A stretch of DNA of 64,000 nt from Chloroflexota bacterium (GTDB lineage Bacteria > Chloroflexota > UBA11872), in assembly GCA_022821645.1 (NCBI GenBank), contig JAJEDE010000021.1, forward strand, positions 32,947 to 96,946. Direction: 5' to 3'. Shown piece by piece: positions 52,690-61,833 of the stretch; within the stretch, counting starts at the first letter, position 1; each line of letters opens with the position of its first letter. The notes beneath the pieces are model-generated. The model saw only the letters and a list, made by a program, of their open reading frames with translations, was not told where the DNA came from and did no database searches. Both the position numbers and the translations under genes were made by a program.

Positions 52690-54306
52690 TCACGCGGCGT
52701 CGAACCCGTAGGCATAGAGCCGGGCAGCGCCGTACAGCCAAAAGCGAAGCTTGAAACGGCTCGTCGGAATGTCGCCTATGCCACCGCCTCGCCACGCGAC
52801 CGGCTCGCGCCAGCCGTCGGTGCAGAGATCGACACAGTCGCCGCGGGCGAAGCCATTGAACGGCTGCTCGGTCGTCGAATCCAGGACCTCGACTTCGACC
52901 CAACTGCGATTCTGCCGGACATCGCTCAAATTGACCGTCAGTTGGGTCGTGGGATCGCTGCGATCGATGGTCTGCGTGATAGCGAATCCGGGCACCTCGC
53001 GGTCCGGAGTCTCCAGGCAAGTGAAACCGTCCTCGCGCAGGGAGGCGACGCCCAGACGCGACAAGCGCACCTGGCCCGTGCTGGCGAACGGATATTCGTC
53101 AGGCGTGTTCTCGCCGGGCCAACTGGTCCATTCCTCGCCGTTGCCCCCGTAGAACAGGTGGACCGTTCCATCCTTGATCGCGGGCTTGTCGGCGATGACC
53201 AGCAAGCCGCCGTCCCACTCGTCGTTGCGGCCGCGCGGAATGACAGGCTGCGGCACGTCGAGTCGATCGAACCGCAGACCATCGCGGCTGACGGCCAGTC
53301 GGATGTCCGCGCAGTAGGAGCCATAGATGCCGTATCCGTTGGGCACGTACCAGCCGTACTCGTAGGCCATCACCCAGGCGCCGCCGTAGGGGGCATACAG
53401 GACGTGATGGTTCTCGTACTCGAACCCGTCATCCGGGTCTAGCAGCGGGTTTTCGTCGGCGTTGCGGATGTTCACCATGTCCGGGCCGTAGCAGAGTAGC
53501 TTGGCTCGGCCCCATGGCTTATCGGGTCGGCTCAAGGGGGTTCGGGCCTGCCAGATGAGCTTGAAGCGGCGTGATGGGTCGGGATCCTGGTCGTCGCGGA
53601 TCAGGTTGCCGCAGTCGGGGCTGCGACCTTCCCATTCTGGAATGTCGATCTTCGGTCCCTCGGTCCAGTGGATTCCGTCTGGTGAGTAGTTGGCCCGAGA
53701 TCCCTTGTAGTCGGGCACCGGTGCGGTGATGGCGTCATCGGTGCGCAGGCGAGGTCCGCGCTTGAACATCTTGTAGCGCTTGGCCGGGTCGGGCTCGGCG
53801 TTGTCTTTGAGCACCGGGCCGTACCCGAGGGCAACGATGTTGTTGGCGGAGGATCCCCGCCAGTCGAAGAGATGCAGGTGCGGTTTCTCCCAGGTAACCC
53901 CGTCCTGGCTGGTGGCGTAGCCCATGGCCGTCCACTTTTCCGGCGCCGCGTCGGAACCGGAGTACCAGGCCTTGAAGACGCGATCTTGGTCGTCCCAGAT
54001 GACCGTTGGGGAGGACCAGGGGCGGGCCTGGGTGGCGTCCCATTCGTGCAGGTCGCCCAGCGGCAGAACAGGGTTGTTGGGGTGCTTGATCGCTTCGCAG
54101 ACTCGGTGCGACAAGTGATACGTGGATTCGATGCCGTCGAGGAGCAGGAATCCGTCGCGCTGGCCAACTGACGTGTTGATGTGAGGCCTTTCGAGTAGTG
54201 GCGCCTTGTATTGGCGCGCATGGTACCGACTCGCCGAAACAAGTAGGAGCGCGTCGACTCTCTCGCAGCGATGGGTACGATGCGCTGAGTACGTGCTGGC
54301 TGGCAT
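52690..54306 (-). CDS. Beta-propeller glycosidase-like protein (GH32/43 type)
   Basis: Up to 538 residues from the ATG at 54306; the N-terminal 40 residues are atypical and a start nearer 54180 (ATC, after AAAGG) is also possible. Repeated blades with aromatic/Asp pairs, such as WSSPTVIWDDQDRVFKAWYSGSD, MGYATSQDGVTWEKP and GIHWTEGPKI, resemble five-bladed GH32/43 propellers; DNLIRDDQDPDP and the Glu near LRFDRLDVPQPV lie in expected positions. No signal peptide. Divergent from a paralogue 18 bases away. Confidence 0.72.
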   Translation of the reverse strand: MPASTYSAHRTHRCERVDALLLVSASRYHARQYKAPLLERPHINTSVGQRDGFLLLDGIESTYHLSHRVCEAIKHPNNPVLPLGDLHEWDATQARPWSSPTVIWDDQDRVFKAWYSGSDAAPEKWTAMGYATSQDGVTWEKPHLHLFDWRGSSANNIVALGYGPVLKDNAEPDPAKRYKMFKRGPRLRTDDAITAPVPDYKGSRANYSPDGIHWTEGPKIDIPEWEGRSPDCGNLIRDDQDPDPSRRFKLIWQARTPLSRPDKPWGRAKLLCYGPDMVNIRNADENPLLDPDDGFEYENHHVLYAPYGGAWVMAYEYGWYVPNGYGIYGSYCADIRLAVSRDGLRFDRLDVPQPVIPRGRNDEWDGGLLVIADKPAIKDGTVHLFYGGNGEEWTSWPGENTPDEYPFASTGQVRLSRLGVASLREDGFTCLETPDREVPGFAITQTIDRSDPTTQLTVNLSDVRQNRSWVEVEVLDSTTEQPFNGFARGDCVDLCTDGWREPVAWRGGGIGDIPTSRFKLRFWLYGAARLYAYGFDAA

Positions 54307-54323
54307 GAGTAAAGGCGGCTCCG

Positions 54324-55694
54324 GTGATTCCTGACCTCGTTGACGACGACCTGCACCTGTTCTTTGACGATGCGGAAGTTCTGGCGCGGGAAGGGATTGG
54401 GCGCCGAGTCAATACGCTGCGGCGCGAGTCCGAGCCTGTGCTGATTGGTGACCGGCCGTGGGAGTCGGCCTGGCAGGGCGGGTGGATTTCGGTCGTTCAC
54501 GACGATCAGGCCGACCACTACAAGATGCTGTACGTGGCGCATCCGGCGGGTTCGAGGTTTCACGGCGTCTGTGTTGCGACATCCACGGACGGTGTGGAGT
54601 GGGAGAAGCCGGAACTCGATGTGTACGCGCTGCCTGACGGCACGCGGACGAACGTCGTGTTGCCGTGGGAGCGGGGTTCCACGCAGACGCTGTTGACGCT
54701 GCTGGACCGCGTTCCGGGACCTCGCTACCAGGCGATGACGTACCAGGTGCGGCGAGATTCAGACGGCACGCCGATTGGTCGGGGGATGTATCGGGGTGTT
54801 TCCAGCGATGGATTGCATTGGATGGTGGACGACGAGCCGACGCTGCCGGGGCAGGGTGATCGGATGCAGCTGGCCTGGGATCCGCGGCGTCAGACGTGCA
54901 TGTTGCTGACGCGTCACCGGCACCTGAGCGTGCAGCGGCAGGCAGGTGTGCAGGGGCTCAAGCGTGACATGGATCTGTGGGAAAGCCCGGATCTGCTGAC
55001 CTGGTCGCATCGAGGACGGATGCTCTGGCCGGACGATGACGATCCGGCCGGCACGGAGTTCTACAGCATGTTTCCGGCGGCGTATGGGCCGGGATACCTG
55101 GGCTTCATCGAGGTCTATCACACGGCCGACGAGACGTTGGACGTGCAGTTGGCCTGGAGCGACGACGCGCGCCGATGGACGCGTGTGGCTGGGCGACTAC
55201 CAGTGATGCCGCTGGGCGGCGAGGGCGCCTGGGACTCGCATTGGATCATGCTGGCCAGCACGCCGCCTGAACCGGTGGGCGATCGACTGCGCTTCTGGTA
55301 TGCGGGCACGTGCACCCACCACGGGGCTGCGGATCGTCACCGGCGGGCATTTGGAATCGCGACGATTCGGCGGGATGGGTTCGTGTCCATGGAAGGCGAG
55401 ATGTTTGGCGGGTCGATGGTGTGCGGGCCGCTGGACGCACGTGAGGCGCGGCGATTGACGATGAATCTGCGCGCCGAGACAGGTTCGGCTTCGGTCGAGG
55501 TGCTGTCGGTTCGAGGTGAGCCGATCAAGGGATTCACGGCCAACGACTGTCGGTTTTCCGCGCAAGACTCGGTTGAGGTTGAGGTGAGCTGGCGGGGCGG
55601 GGCGGTTGTTCCGCCGCAGCCCGACGGGGAAGTGCTGCTGCGGGTGAACATGCAAAGCGCCAGCCTCTATAGCTATCGCTGGTTTCCCGCGTAG
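54324..55694 (+). CDS. Beta-propeller glycosidase-like protein, paralogue of the divergent gene
   Basis: 456 residues, GTG start. The same blade pattern as the divergent gene: WISVVHDDQADHYKMLYVAHP, GVCVATSTDGVEWEKPELD, and DLWESPDLLTWSHRG, DDARRWTRVAGRL; the C-terminal half reads SVEVLSVRGEPIKGF, like DREVPGF/EVEVLDSTTEQPFNGF of its partner. Most likely a glycoside hydrolase or binding propeller in the carbohydrate region. Catalytic acids unassigned. Confidence 0.72.
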   Translation: MIPDLVDDDLHLFFDDAEVLAREGIGRRVNTLRRESEPVLIGDRPWESAWQGGWISVVHDDQADHYKMLYVAHPAGSRFHGVCVATSTDGVEWEKPELDVYALPDGTRTNVVLPWERGSTQTLLTLLDRVPGPRYQAMTYQVRRDSDGTPIGRGMYRGVSSDGLHWMVDDEPTLPGQGDRMQLAWDPRRQTCMLLTRHRHLSVQRQAGVQGLKRDMDLWESPDLLTWSHRGRMLWPDDDDPAGTEFYSMFPAAYGPGYLGFIEVYHTADETLDVQLAWSDDARRWTRVAGRLPVMPLGGEGAWDSHWIMLASTPPEPVGDRLRFWYAGTCTHHGAADRHRRAFGIATIRRDGFVSMEGEMFGGSMVCGPLDAREARRLTMNLRAETGSASVEVLSVRGEPIKGFTANDCRFSAQDSVEVEVSWRGGAVVPPQPDGEVLLRVNMQSASLYSYRWFPA

Positions 55695-55848
55695 CCTCCG
55701 GAACGCGGCGGGCGTACAACGGGCCACCTGACGGGCATCTATCGTGATTGAACACCGTGCTGCTCGTATCTGGCCGATTTGGCCGGACCGCTTATCATTG
55801 AGTGACGCTTGGAATGCGAGATTTCGTGCGAGCTAAGGAGCGACGCTT

Positions 55849-56082
55849 GTGAGGGACTTGGTTGCCCGGCGCCGTGTCTTGGGTGCGCTTGCGGCTGGAG
55901 TGGTGACCCTCACGATGGCTGGTTGCGGCAGTCGTCCTGCCCTGGAAAAGGAAGGGCTTGCCGGGGGATACAAGTTTCCTGGCGCCCGGCCCAGCGATTC
56001 CGGGTACATCTCCGACGAAGAACGCGCGAAGCTACAGGCGCAATTCCAAGATGGCGAGGTAAAGACGCCGCCGCCGGGATAG
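55849..56082 (+). CDS. Sixth small lipoprotein, divergent type
   Basis: 77 residues, GTG start with AAGGAG eight bases upstream. Signal ARRRVLGALAAGVVTLTMAGC (C26), then a Tyr/Phe/Gly-rich segment and DEERAKLQAQFQDGEV. Its short LQAQF helix recalls the array members, but the CGGDF motif is absent. It lies next to the third binding protein (convergent), as the array lies next to the first two. Confidence 0.7.
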   Translation: MRDLVARRRVLGALAAGVVTLTMAGCGSRPALEKEGLAGGYKFPGARPSDSGYISDEERAKLQAQFQDGEVKTPPPG

Positions 56083-56142
56083 CGGGCGTGACGACGCGTC
56101 CAGCGAACGTTGGGCGTTGTCGCCAGTTCAATCGGCCAAGTG

Positions 56143-56177
56143 CAACAGCGCGGGCGCCTTTGGCGCCCGCGCTGTTG
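56143..56177. terminator. Bidirectional hairpin terminator
   Basis: Perfect 16-base inverted repeat (caacagcgcgggcgcc and complement) with loop ttt, between the sixth lipoprotein (+) and the third binding protein (-). High-GC stem; serves both convergent genes. Confidence 0.85.
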
Positions 56178-56198
56178 ATTTGGCCGAAAGAGCCTGGA

Positions 56199-57851
56199 CT
56201 AGCCCGTGGGGCCTCCGAAGTAGTCGGACACACGTTGGAAGCCTTCGAGGCCTGCTTCCAGGACGCCGTCCGCGTGCGCGACGGCCTTGGCCGCAGACTC
56301 CTCCGGCGATTCGTCGCCGAGGAAGCACGGGTGCACCATGCCGCGGAATGCCAGCCACTCAAGGAACGAGGGGTGGTACTTCGGCCAGCGTCGGGCGTCG
56401 TAATTGCGCAGCCCGTGTTCCAGCCACTCCATCCCCAGGGGAGGTGGAGCCGTGGCGGCGGGAGTGCTCATGGCTTCCCAGTTGACCGGGGCGAACCCGC
56501 GGTCAACGGCGACACGAGCCTGGACTTCCGGACCTGACATGTAGACGAGGAAGTCAACAACCGCCTCTTCCGTGCCGCGCTTGAACGCCGCGTCGGTGAT
56601 GAGATGCGGCTGGTCCTGCCGGTGATTGGCAGACGTGCCGGTTACGTCGCCCTTCGGCTGCGGACCGAGCGACCAGCGGAAGCGGTCCTTGATTGACGCC
56701 ACCATGTAACCGGTACCGTCGGCGCGACGCGGCCACATGCCGGCCTTGCCGGCCTGGAAGAGGTTGCCGAATTCGCCCGCGAGTTCGCGAGCAGCCTCGA
56801 TTGGCGGTGAAACCTCATCCTGCAGCACCAGGTCAACGGCCTGCTTGAGTCCGTCGATGCCTCCATCGTCGAAGATCGAGGTATGGGTGGCATCGGGGCT
56901 GATCAGTTGCTTGGCGCCCATCCCGTAGGCCATCGGCGTCCAGATGTGAATGTCGCCGCCGCCCAGCACCAGCGTCCCGTAGGTACCGGCGTCGGGGTCT
57001 GTCAGGCGCTTGGCGGTCTCGCGAAACTCGCCGCCGTACGTCCAGCTGTCCTGCGGCTCCTCGATTCCAGCGGCCTCGAACATGTCGATGTTCCAGGCCA
57101 TGCCGCCAGCCACGTGCTGGTACGGCATGCCGAAGATCGGCGTGCTGGTGTCCCACTCAGTCCGGTAGGGCCACGTGAGGTCGAGGTCGGCCGTGAACTG
57201 GTCGGTCAGGTAGACGTAGTTCGCCGGGTCGAAGTCCGGGTGCTTGGCCAGAATGTCGTTGATTGGTCGAAAAACGCCATCGGGTCCGAAGAGGAAGATG
57301 AATGACCCGTCGAGCAGGGCAGACTCCGACATGGTGCCGGCGGCGATTCGGATGGGAATCGTGTCGCCGATGTTGCCCGAGTTGGGTGTGAAGACGACGG
57401 TGACGTGCGGCGCCACCTGGGCATAGCGCTCAAGCGCCCACTGCATGGACTGCGCGCGCGGGCCGGACGTGTGGTCGCTGATGTGCTCGAACGCCACCGG
57501 TACAGCCTGCGGCGCGGCCTCTACTTCAACAACCTTTTCGACGACTTTCTCGACCTCGACGACTTGGGTGACGACCTTTTCGACTTCGACCTGAACTTCC
57601 TTGACCTCAGTCTGGGTCACAACTTCCTGGACGACCTGGGTTACCACTCGGTCGACTGGAACTTCCTTGACTTCGGTTTCCTTGACAATCTTCTCGACGA
57701 CCTGGGTGACGATCTTCTCGACTTCGATCGGCACTTCCTTGGTCACGACCTGCGTCTCGCCGCAGGCGGCCAGGGTGGCAGCGCCAGCGACGCCGACCGC
57801 TCCAACGGCTGAAGCCCGAACGAAGCTCCGGCGGCTCACTGCTTTGGACAT
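56199..57851 (-). CDS. Orphan ABC-type substrate-binding lipoprotein, third paralogue (Tat signal)
   Basis: 550 residues from the ATG at 57851, with GAGGGAG eight bases upstream. SRRSFVRASAVG and LAACG form a Tat-lipoprotein signal. The Val/Glu/Lys linker is the longest of the three (residues about 35-110; EVEKIVTQVVEKIVKETEV, then VEVEKVVTQVVEVE). The binding domain shares GDVTGTSANHRQDQPH and DFLVYMSGPEVQARVAVDRGF with the copies at 43885 and 45563. No permease or ATPase is near. An open frame continues upstream but is antisense to the next gene. Confidence 0.85.
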   Translation of the reverse strand: MSKAVSRRSFVRASAVGAVGVAGAATLAACGETQVVTKEVPIEVEKIVTQVVEKIVKETEVKEVPVDRVVTQVVQEVVTQTEVKEVQVEVEKVVTQVVEVEKVVEKVVEVEAAPQAVPVAFEHISDHTSGPRAQSMQWALERYAQVAPHVTVVFTPNSGNIGDTIPIRIAAGTMSESALLDGSFIFLFGPDGVFRPINDILAKHPDFDPANYVYLTDQFTADLDLTWPYRTEWDTSTPIFGMPYQHVAGGMAWNIDMFEAAGIEEPQDSWTYGGEFRETAKRLTDPDAGTYGTLVLGGGDIHIWTPMAYGMGAKQLISPDATHTSIFDDGGIDGLKQAVDLVLQDEVSPPIEAARELAGEFGNLFQAGKAGMWPRRADGTGYMVASIKDRFRWSLGPQPKGDVTGTSANHRQDQPHLITDAAFKRGTEEAVVDFLVYMSGPEVQARVAVDRGFAPVNWEAMSTPAATAPPPLGMEWLEHGLRNYDARRWPKYHPSFLEWLAFRGMVHPCFLGDESPEESAAKAVAHADGVLEAGLEGFQRVSDYFGGPTG

Positions 57852-58022
57852 GGGCACTCCCTCAGAAGGATTTGCGGGCCGCTGCACCCGTAGGCAGCGC
57901 GCTTCTCGCAAGTACGACGGCAAAACACCGACGCGCAGTATTCCAAAAGCCGCGCCAATCTGGCTAACGGGCGTTGGGGTACCGTGTGATGTGCGCCTGG
58001 GTCTCGATGGCGGGGTTGCGAT

Positions 58023-59288
58023 ATGCGTCGACGAGTGGTGCTGGCCGGATGTGGGGGCATGGGGCGAAGGCACATGCGCGCCTATCGGACGCTGGAGGAC
58101 TTTGAGCCGGGGCGGCTGGAGTTGGCCGCAGTGGTGGATCGGGAGATCGAGCGGGCTGAGTTCCTGGCGGGTGAGGCGGAGGAGATCCTGGGAACGAGAC
58201 CCGCCTGCTTCACGTCGATCGACGACGCGATTGCGGCGACGCCGGATCTGGATGTAGTCGACGTGGTGGTGGCGGCGGCGGCGCACCACGTGGTGGTTGA
58301 GACAGCGACGTCGGCCGGGCTGCACGTGCTGTGCGAGAAGCCGATGGCGCCGGGGGTGCGGGCTTGCCGGGCCATGCAGAGTGCCGCGGAGCGGAACGGG
58401 CGGGTTCTGTCGGTTGCGGAGAACTACCGGCGGGACCCGATCGCGCGGTTGTTGCGGGCGGTGCTGGATGCCGGCGGGATAGGTGAGCTGCGGACGGTGG
58501 TGGATTACGCGGCCGGAGGAGGTCGCGGGGCTAGCGCCGGGGGTTGGCAGTTCAGGCGAGTGCAGGGCGGCTCGTTGCTGGAAGCGGGGGTGCATAACAC
58601 GGACCTGCAGTTGTACTTCGGCGGAGACATCGACCGGGTGCACGGGCAGGTGCGGTTGCGGGAGCCGCTGCGATATTTCCAAGACGAGAAGGTGAAGCCG
58701 TTTCATGAGCATTACTCGGCGGAGTATCCGGAGAGCCAAGAGGCGGATGCGCCGGACGTGTTGATGGCGACGTACGAGTACGCCAACGGGGCGCTGGGGC
58801 AGTGGTTGTACGAGCGAGCGGCGCAGGGGCCGGGGTTTGACCGGTTCACGTTTTGGGGGAGCGAGGGGCAGGTGGATATGCCTGGGGTGCGGCAGGGGAG
58901 GCCGCTGGAGGTGTACCTGGGGCGGTCCAAAGAGGCGCTGCCGGACGAGGAGGTGCTGGCGCTGGCGCCGGACTTTGGGCTGGATGACCGGACGGCGCGG
59001 TTCTTTGGCGGGGAGCGGTTGGCTCGGTACGAGAACGATCACAGCGACGTGGGGAGCGGGGCGGATCTGAAGTTGATTGCGATTGAGATGGCTGAGGTGC
59101 TGGATGCGATCGAGGGCGATGGGACGGTTGAGGTTGACGCGGAGGTCGGGCTGGCGGCGGTGGCGCTGGTGATGGCGGCGCATGAGTCGTCGGAGGCGGG
59201 GCGGCCGGTGACGATGCAGGAAGTGGTGGATGGCTCGCTGAGCGCGTACCAGGACGTGGCGGATCGGGAGTTGGGGTTGCTGGGGTAG
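58023..59288 (+). CDS. Gfo/Idh/MocA family oxidoreductase
   Basis: 421 residues. VVLAGCGGMGRRHM is the Rossmann loop, LCEKPMAPG the intact EKP motif, and LLEAGVHNTDL with the final His/Asp the substrate site. An NAD(P)-dependent sugar dehydrogenase-type enzyme, substrate unknown. The coding strand is unusually G-rich (third positions mostly G), unlike genes up to 57 kb. Confidence 0.88.
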   Translation: MRRRVVLAGCGGMGRRHMRAYRTLEDFEPGRLELAAVVDREIERAEFLAGEAEEILGTRPACFTSIDDAIAATPDLDVVDVVVAAAAHHVVVETATSAGLHVLCEKPMAPGVRACRAMQSAAERNGRVLSVAENYRRDPIARLLRAVLDAGGIGELRTVVDYAAGGGRGASAGGWQFRRVQGGSLLEAGVHNTDLQLYFGGDIDRVHGQVRLREPLRYFQDEKVKPFHEHYSAEYPESQEADAPDVLMATYEYANGALGQWLYERAAQGPGFDRFTFWGSEGQVDMPGVRQGRPLEVYLGRSKEALPDEEVLALAPDFGLDDRTARFFGGERLARYENDHSDVGSGADLKLIAIEMAEVLDAIEGDGTVEVDAEVGLAAVALVMAAHESSEAGRPVTMQEVVDGSLSAYQDVADRELGLLG

Positions 59289-59892
59289 AGCCGGAGGGGT
59301 TGGAAGTGGCTCCTCGCGCGCAATAAGAGTTTTTTCTAAAAAACTCTTGAGGCGGCGCGGGGTGCATTTTGGCGGGGTTTTGGCGGCGAGCGGGGTAGGG
59401 GTGGAAGGCCGAATTCGAGGTCGTGGCGGATGGCGAGGCGGGGTGGTTTGGGGTGTGGATTTGGTGGGTTGGGATGGCTGGTGGACGGGGTGACGGGGCG
59501 GATTAGGGCGTGGCGGGGCGAGGTTGGGCGGGGGGACGGCGGCAGGGTGTGGGGTGATGCCGTCCGGGCCGTGGCGCCGCGCTGGCGGGTGAGGGGTGGC
59601 AGGGCGGAGTGGCGGGCGGTGCATCCGGATCTCAGGTTGCAGAACGGTCGCACTAAGTGTACACTGACTGGAAACAGACGGCAAGTCCAGCATCAGCCGG
59701 CAGCCGGCGAGGGGTTGCGGGCAGAGGCTGACAGTCGCCTGTGACCGAGCTTTGGCCGGCGTCCGGCAGTCGGCGGCATGGGCGCTGTAGTGTGTTGGCA
59801 GCGGCGGCCCGGGTTTCAGGCTGCCCCGGAACGGATACGCCGGTGCTCACCTGACTGACCCTGGGGTTCGGACAACAGCAAGCTAACGGGGG
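59289..59892. other. 604-base intergenic region, G-rich on the plus strand
   Basis: No convincing gene. It contains the AT hairpin at 59325-59348, a long stretch (about 59385-59640) in which the plus strand carries many G runs and few C, with potential quadruplex pattern (gggg, gggg, ggg, ggg near 59440-59475 and again near 59513-59560), and a 10-base palindrome agtgtacact at 59656-59665. Short open frames inside have no coding character. Confidence 0.5.
59325..59348. repeat. AT-rich perfect palindrome (hairpin)
   Basis: aagagttttttct followed by its complement, 11-base arms around ct, in a GC-rich region just after the Gfo/Idh gene. It may form a terminator in either direction or be a leftover of a mobile element; no partner repeat was found. 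Confidence 0.5.
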
Positions 59893-60966
59893 ATGGGGAT
59901 GAAGATTTTGGTGACGGGTGGGACGGGGCGGATTGGGGGGAATTTGTCGGTGGAGTTGCTGGCCAGGGGGCATGAGGTTCGGTGTTTGGTGTATCCGGGG
60001 GATGCGAGCAGGGCGGACAAGCTGGCGGAATATGCGGGCGTGGAGGTGGTGGAAGGGGATTTGCGGAGCTTCGAGGATGTGACGCGGGCGGTGCGGGGGG
60101 TGGATGCGATTTATCACCTGGCGGCGGCGTTTGGCGGTCCCTTTGACAACCGGCAGTACCTGAATATCAACGGGATGGGGACGGTGAACATCCTGGAGGC
60201 GGTTCGGACGGACGTGCCGAATTTGCAGCGGCTGGTGTATGCGTGCACGGAGGCGATCTACTGGCGGCTGGGCGAGAAGGGTCGGTACTTCGACAAGCCG
60301 ATTACCGAGGCGATGGTGAGCACGTACAAGCAGATGCCGTATTTCCTGACAAAGTGGGTGGGCGAGGAGCTGTGCATGACGTATCACCGGCAGTACGGGG
60401 TTCCGGCGACGTCGATGCGGTTTGCGACGGTGATCGAGCCGGGGGAGTTTCTGAACGAGGACGGCTTGCCGGGGCGGTTTCTGCTGAGCGAGGCGATCGA
60501 GCGGTTCGGGAGCGCGACGGCGGAGAGTCCAGAAGACGAGGAGATTCTGCGGGAGTTGCGGTCGCTGTGGACGGGCGAGAAGAAGTTGCTGTTGAGTCGT
60601 TGTCCGAATGGGGTGGCGTACAAGCAGGAGTTCGCGGACGTCCGGGACGTGGTTCAAGGGCTGGTGCTGGCGCTGGAGAAGGACGCGGCGGTGGGCGAGG
60701 AGTTCACGCTGGGAGGGGCGGCGGTGTTCCGGTGGGATGAGCACGTGCCCTGGTTTGCGGAGCGGTATGGGCTGGAGTTCGTGGACGCGCGGCTGCCGGA
60801 GTCGAATTTCTTTGAGTTCGACTTGAGCAAGATCAAAGGGCTGCTGGGGTATGAGCCTCGGCATGATGTGGAGAGCGTGGTGGAGACGGCGGAGGCGATA
60901 AGGCGGGGGGAGGAGACGGGGGTTTTGCCGACGGGGATCAGATATGGGAAGCGAGAAGTGAGCTGA
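59893..60966 (+). CDS. NAD-dependent epimerase/dehydratase (extended SDR)
   Basis: 357 residues; a second ATG six bases in is equally possible. ILVTGGTGRIGGNL is the glycine-rich loop, YHLAAAFGGP the usual Ala/His segment, Ser/Thr in YACTEAIYW, and YFLTK is the catalytic Tyr-x3-Lys. Likely a nucleotide-sugar epimerase or dehydratase. G-rich coding strand like the previous gene. The 3' end is followed by a short repeat (gagaagtgag twice, 60951-60985). Confidence 0.87.
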   Translation: MGMKILVTGGTGRIGGNLSVELLARGHEVRCLVYPGDASRADKLAEYAGVEVVEGDLRSFEDVTRAVRGVDAIYHLAAAFGGPFDNRQYLNINGMGTVNILEAVRTDVPNLQRLVYACTEAIYWRLGEKGRYFDKPITEAMVSTYKQMPYFLTKWVGEELCMTYHRQYGVPATSMRFATVIEPGEFLNEDGLPGRFLLSEAIERFGSATAESPEDEEILRELRSLWTGEKKLLLSRCPNGVAYKQEFADVRDVVQGLVLALEKDAAVGEEFTLGGAAVFRWDEHVPWFAERYGLEFVDARLPESNFFEFDLSKIKGLLGYEPRHDVESVVETAEAIRRGEETGVLPTGIRYGKREVS

Positions 60967-61138
60967 GAGCAGTGAGAAGTGAGATTTGGAGGCGGGTGGA
61001 CCTGCCAAGTGGAGTCGGAACTACGGCGGCAGGTGATGGTCGGTGGCGGGTAGAATTCTGTATGGGCGGACGAATTCCGACTACTGGCCCGAGCCGATCG
61101 ATCGGCAGGGTTCAGGAATGCTCGTCAAGGAGGAATCA

Positions 61139-61318
61139 ATGGCGACAGAAGCGGAACGCCTCGCCCGATTGGAAGGGGCCTACGACCACCTTGCGACGAA
61201 GGCTGACCTAGCGAATCTCGAGACTCGTCTGACGAAGTGGTTCGCCGGGCTTCTTTTGCTCGTCGTGATCAACGTGCTGGGCACGGTGACGGGGATCTTG
61301 ATCGCGTTGCTCGGGTAG
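61139..61318 (+). CDS. Small coiled-coil/membrane protein
   Basis: 59 residues, ATG at 61139 with AGGAGG six bases upstream. A short helical N-terminus (LARLEGAYDHLATKADLANLETRL) resembles DUF1640-type small proteins, followed by a single membrane helix to the end (LLLLVVINVLGTVTGILIAL). Unknown role. Confidence 0.7.
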   Translation: MATEAERLARLEGAYDHLATKADLANLETRLTKWFAGLLLLVVINVLGTVTGILIALLG

Positions 61319-61422
61319 ACATCACGACGGCTGAGTTGGGCACGATTCCTAGTCTCAGTATCCCCATGGTTCCGTCGGTTGTGGGCGTTGCGTGGCGTAT
61401 GGGTCACCTTGCGCTGGCAACG

Positions 61423-61833
61423 TCAGGGCAGAAGGGACTGGACGGCCTGTAGAGCTTTGGCTCGTGGGAGGGTGCCGCTCACGCGCAGTAATTCACCATC
61501 ACGGCTGCCGGGGCCTGATGCGCCCGCGAACCTGATGAGTCCCGAACCCAGGAACTCCATGGCCATGATTCCGTTGCCCGTGACGCGCCACTGGGCCAAG
61601 GCCACGCCATCCGGGCTGACGCCGATCTCGGGCTGGCCGAGATGCCGTTCGTCCATCAGGAACAAGGTCAGGTGCCGAAGTGACGCAGTGGCAATGGGTT
61701 CTTCGTCCGGATCCTCGTCCGCCAGGCGCTGCGGATAGCCAAGCCGGTCAGCCGACTGTTCCAGTCCGGATTCCCTGAGCGCCGCAGTCATCTCGGTGCG
61801 GGTTTCGTATTCGATGGGCGCGTGGCTAAGCAT
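61423..61833 (-). CDS. Hypothetical protein
   Basis: 136 residues, no family recognised. An acidic, mostly soluble protein; LRHLTLFLMDERHLGQPEIGVSPDGVALAQW could be a beta-strand-rich core and GIMAMEFLGSGLIRFAG a second half. Its start overlaps the stop of a short upstream frame (61826). Left neighbour is the small membrane protein. Confidence 0.5.
   Translation of the reverse strand: MLSHAPIEYETRTEMTAALRESGLEQSADRLGYPQRLADEDPDEEPIATASLRHLTLFLMDERHLGQPEIGVSPDGVALAQWRVTGNGIMAMEFLGSGLIRFAGASGPGSRDGELLRVSGTLPRAKALQAVQSLLP

Noticed and set aside
57520..57740. Repetitive sequence looking like a tandem repeat or CRISPR-like element
   Set aside because: It is the coding sequence for the Val/Glu/Lys linker of the third binding protein; units are imperfect and in frame.
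57852..59693. Upstream continuation of the third binding protein's frame to 1164 residues
   Set aside because: The extra part is antisense to the Gfo/Idh gene and Pro/Arg-rich; the true start at 57851 has an RBS and a Tat signal.
60951..60985. Short direct repeat gagaagtgag at the end of the epimerase gene
   Set aside because: Only two short copies; no wider structure, so not reported as a mobile-element mark.
59653..61008. 451-codon minus-strand frame
   Set aside because: Lies opposite the epimerase with its Rossmann and YxxxK motifs; composition is not protein-like.
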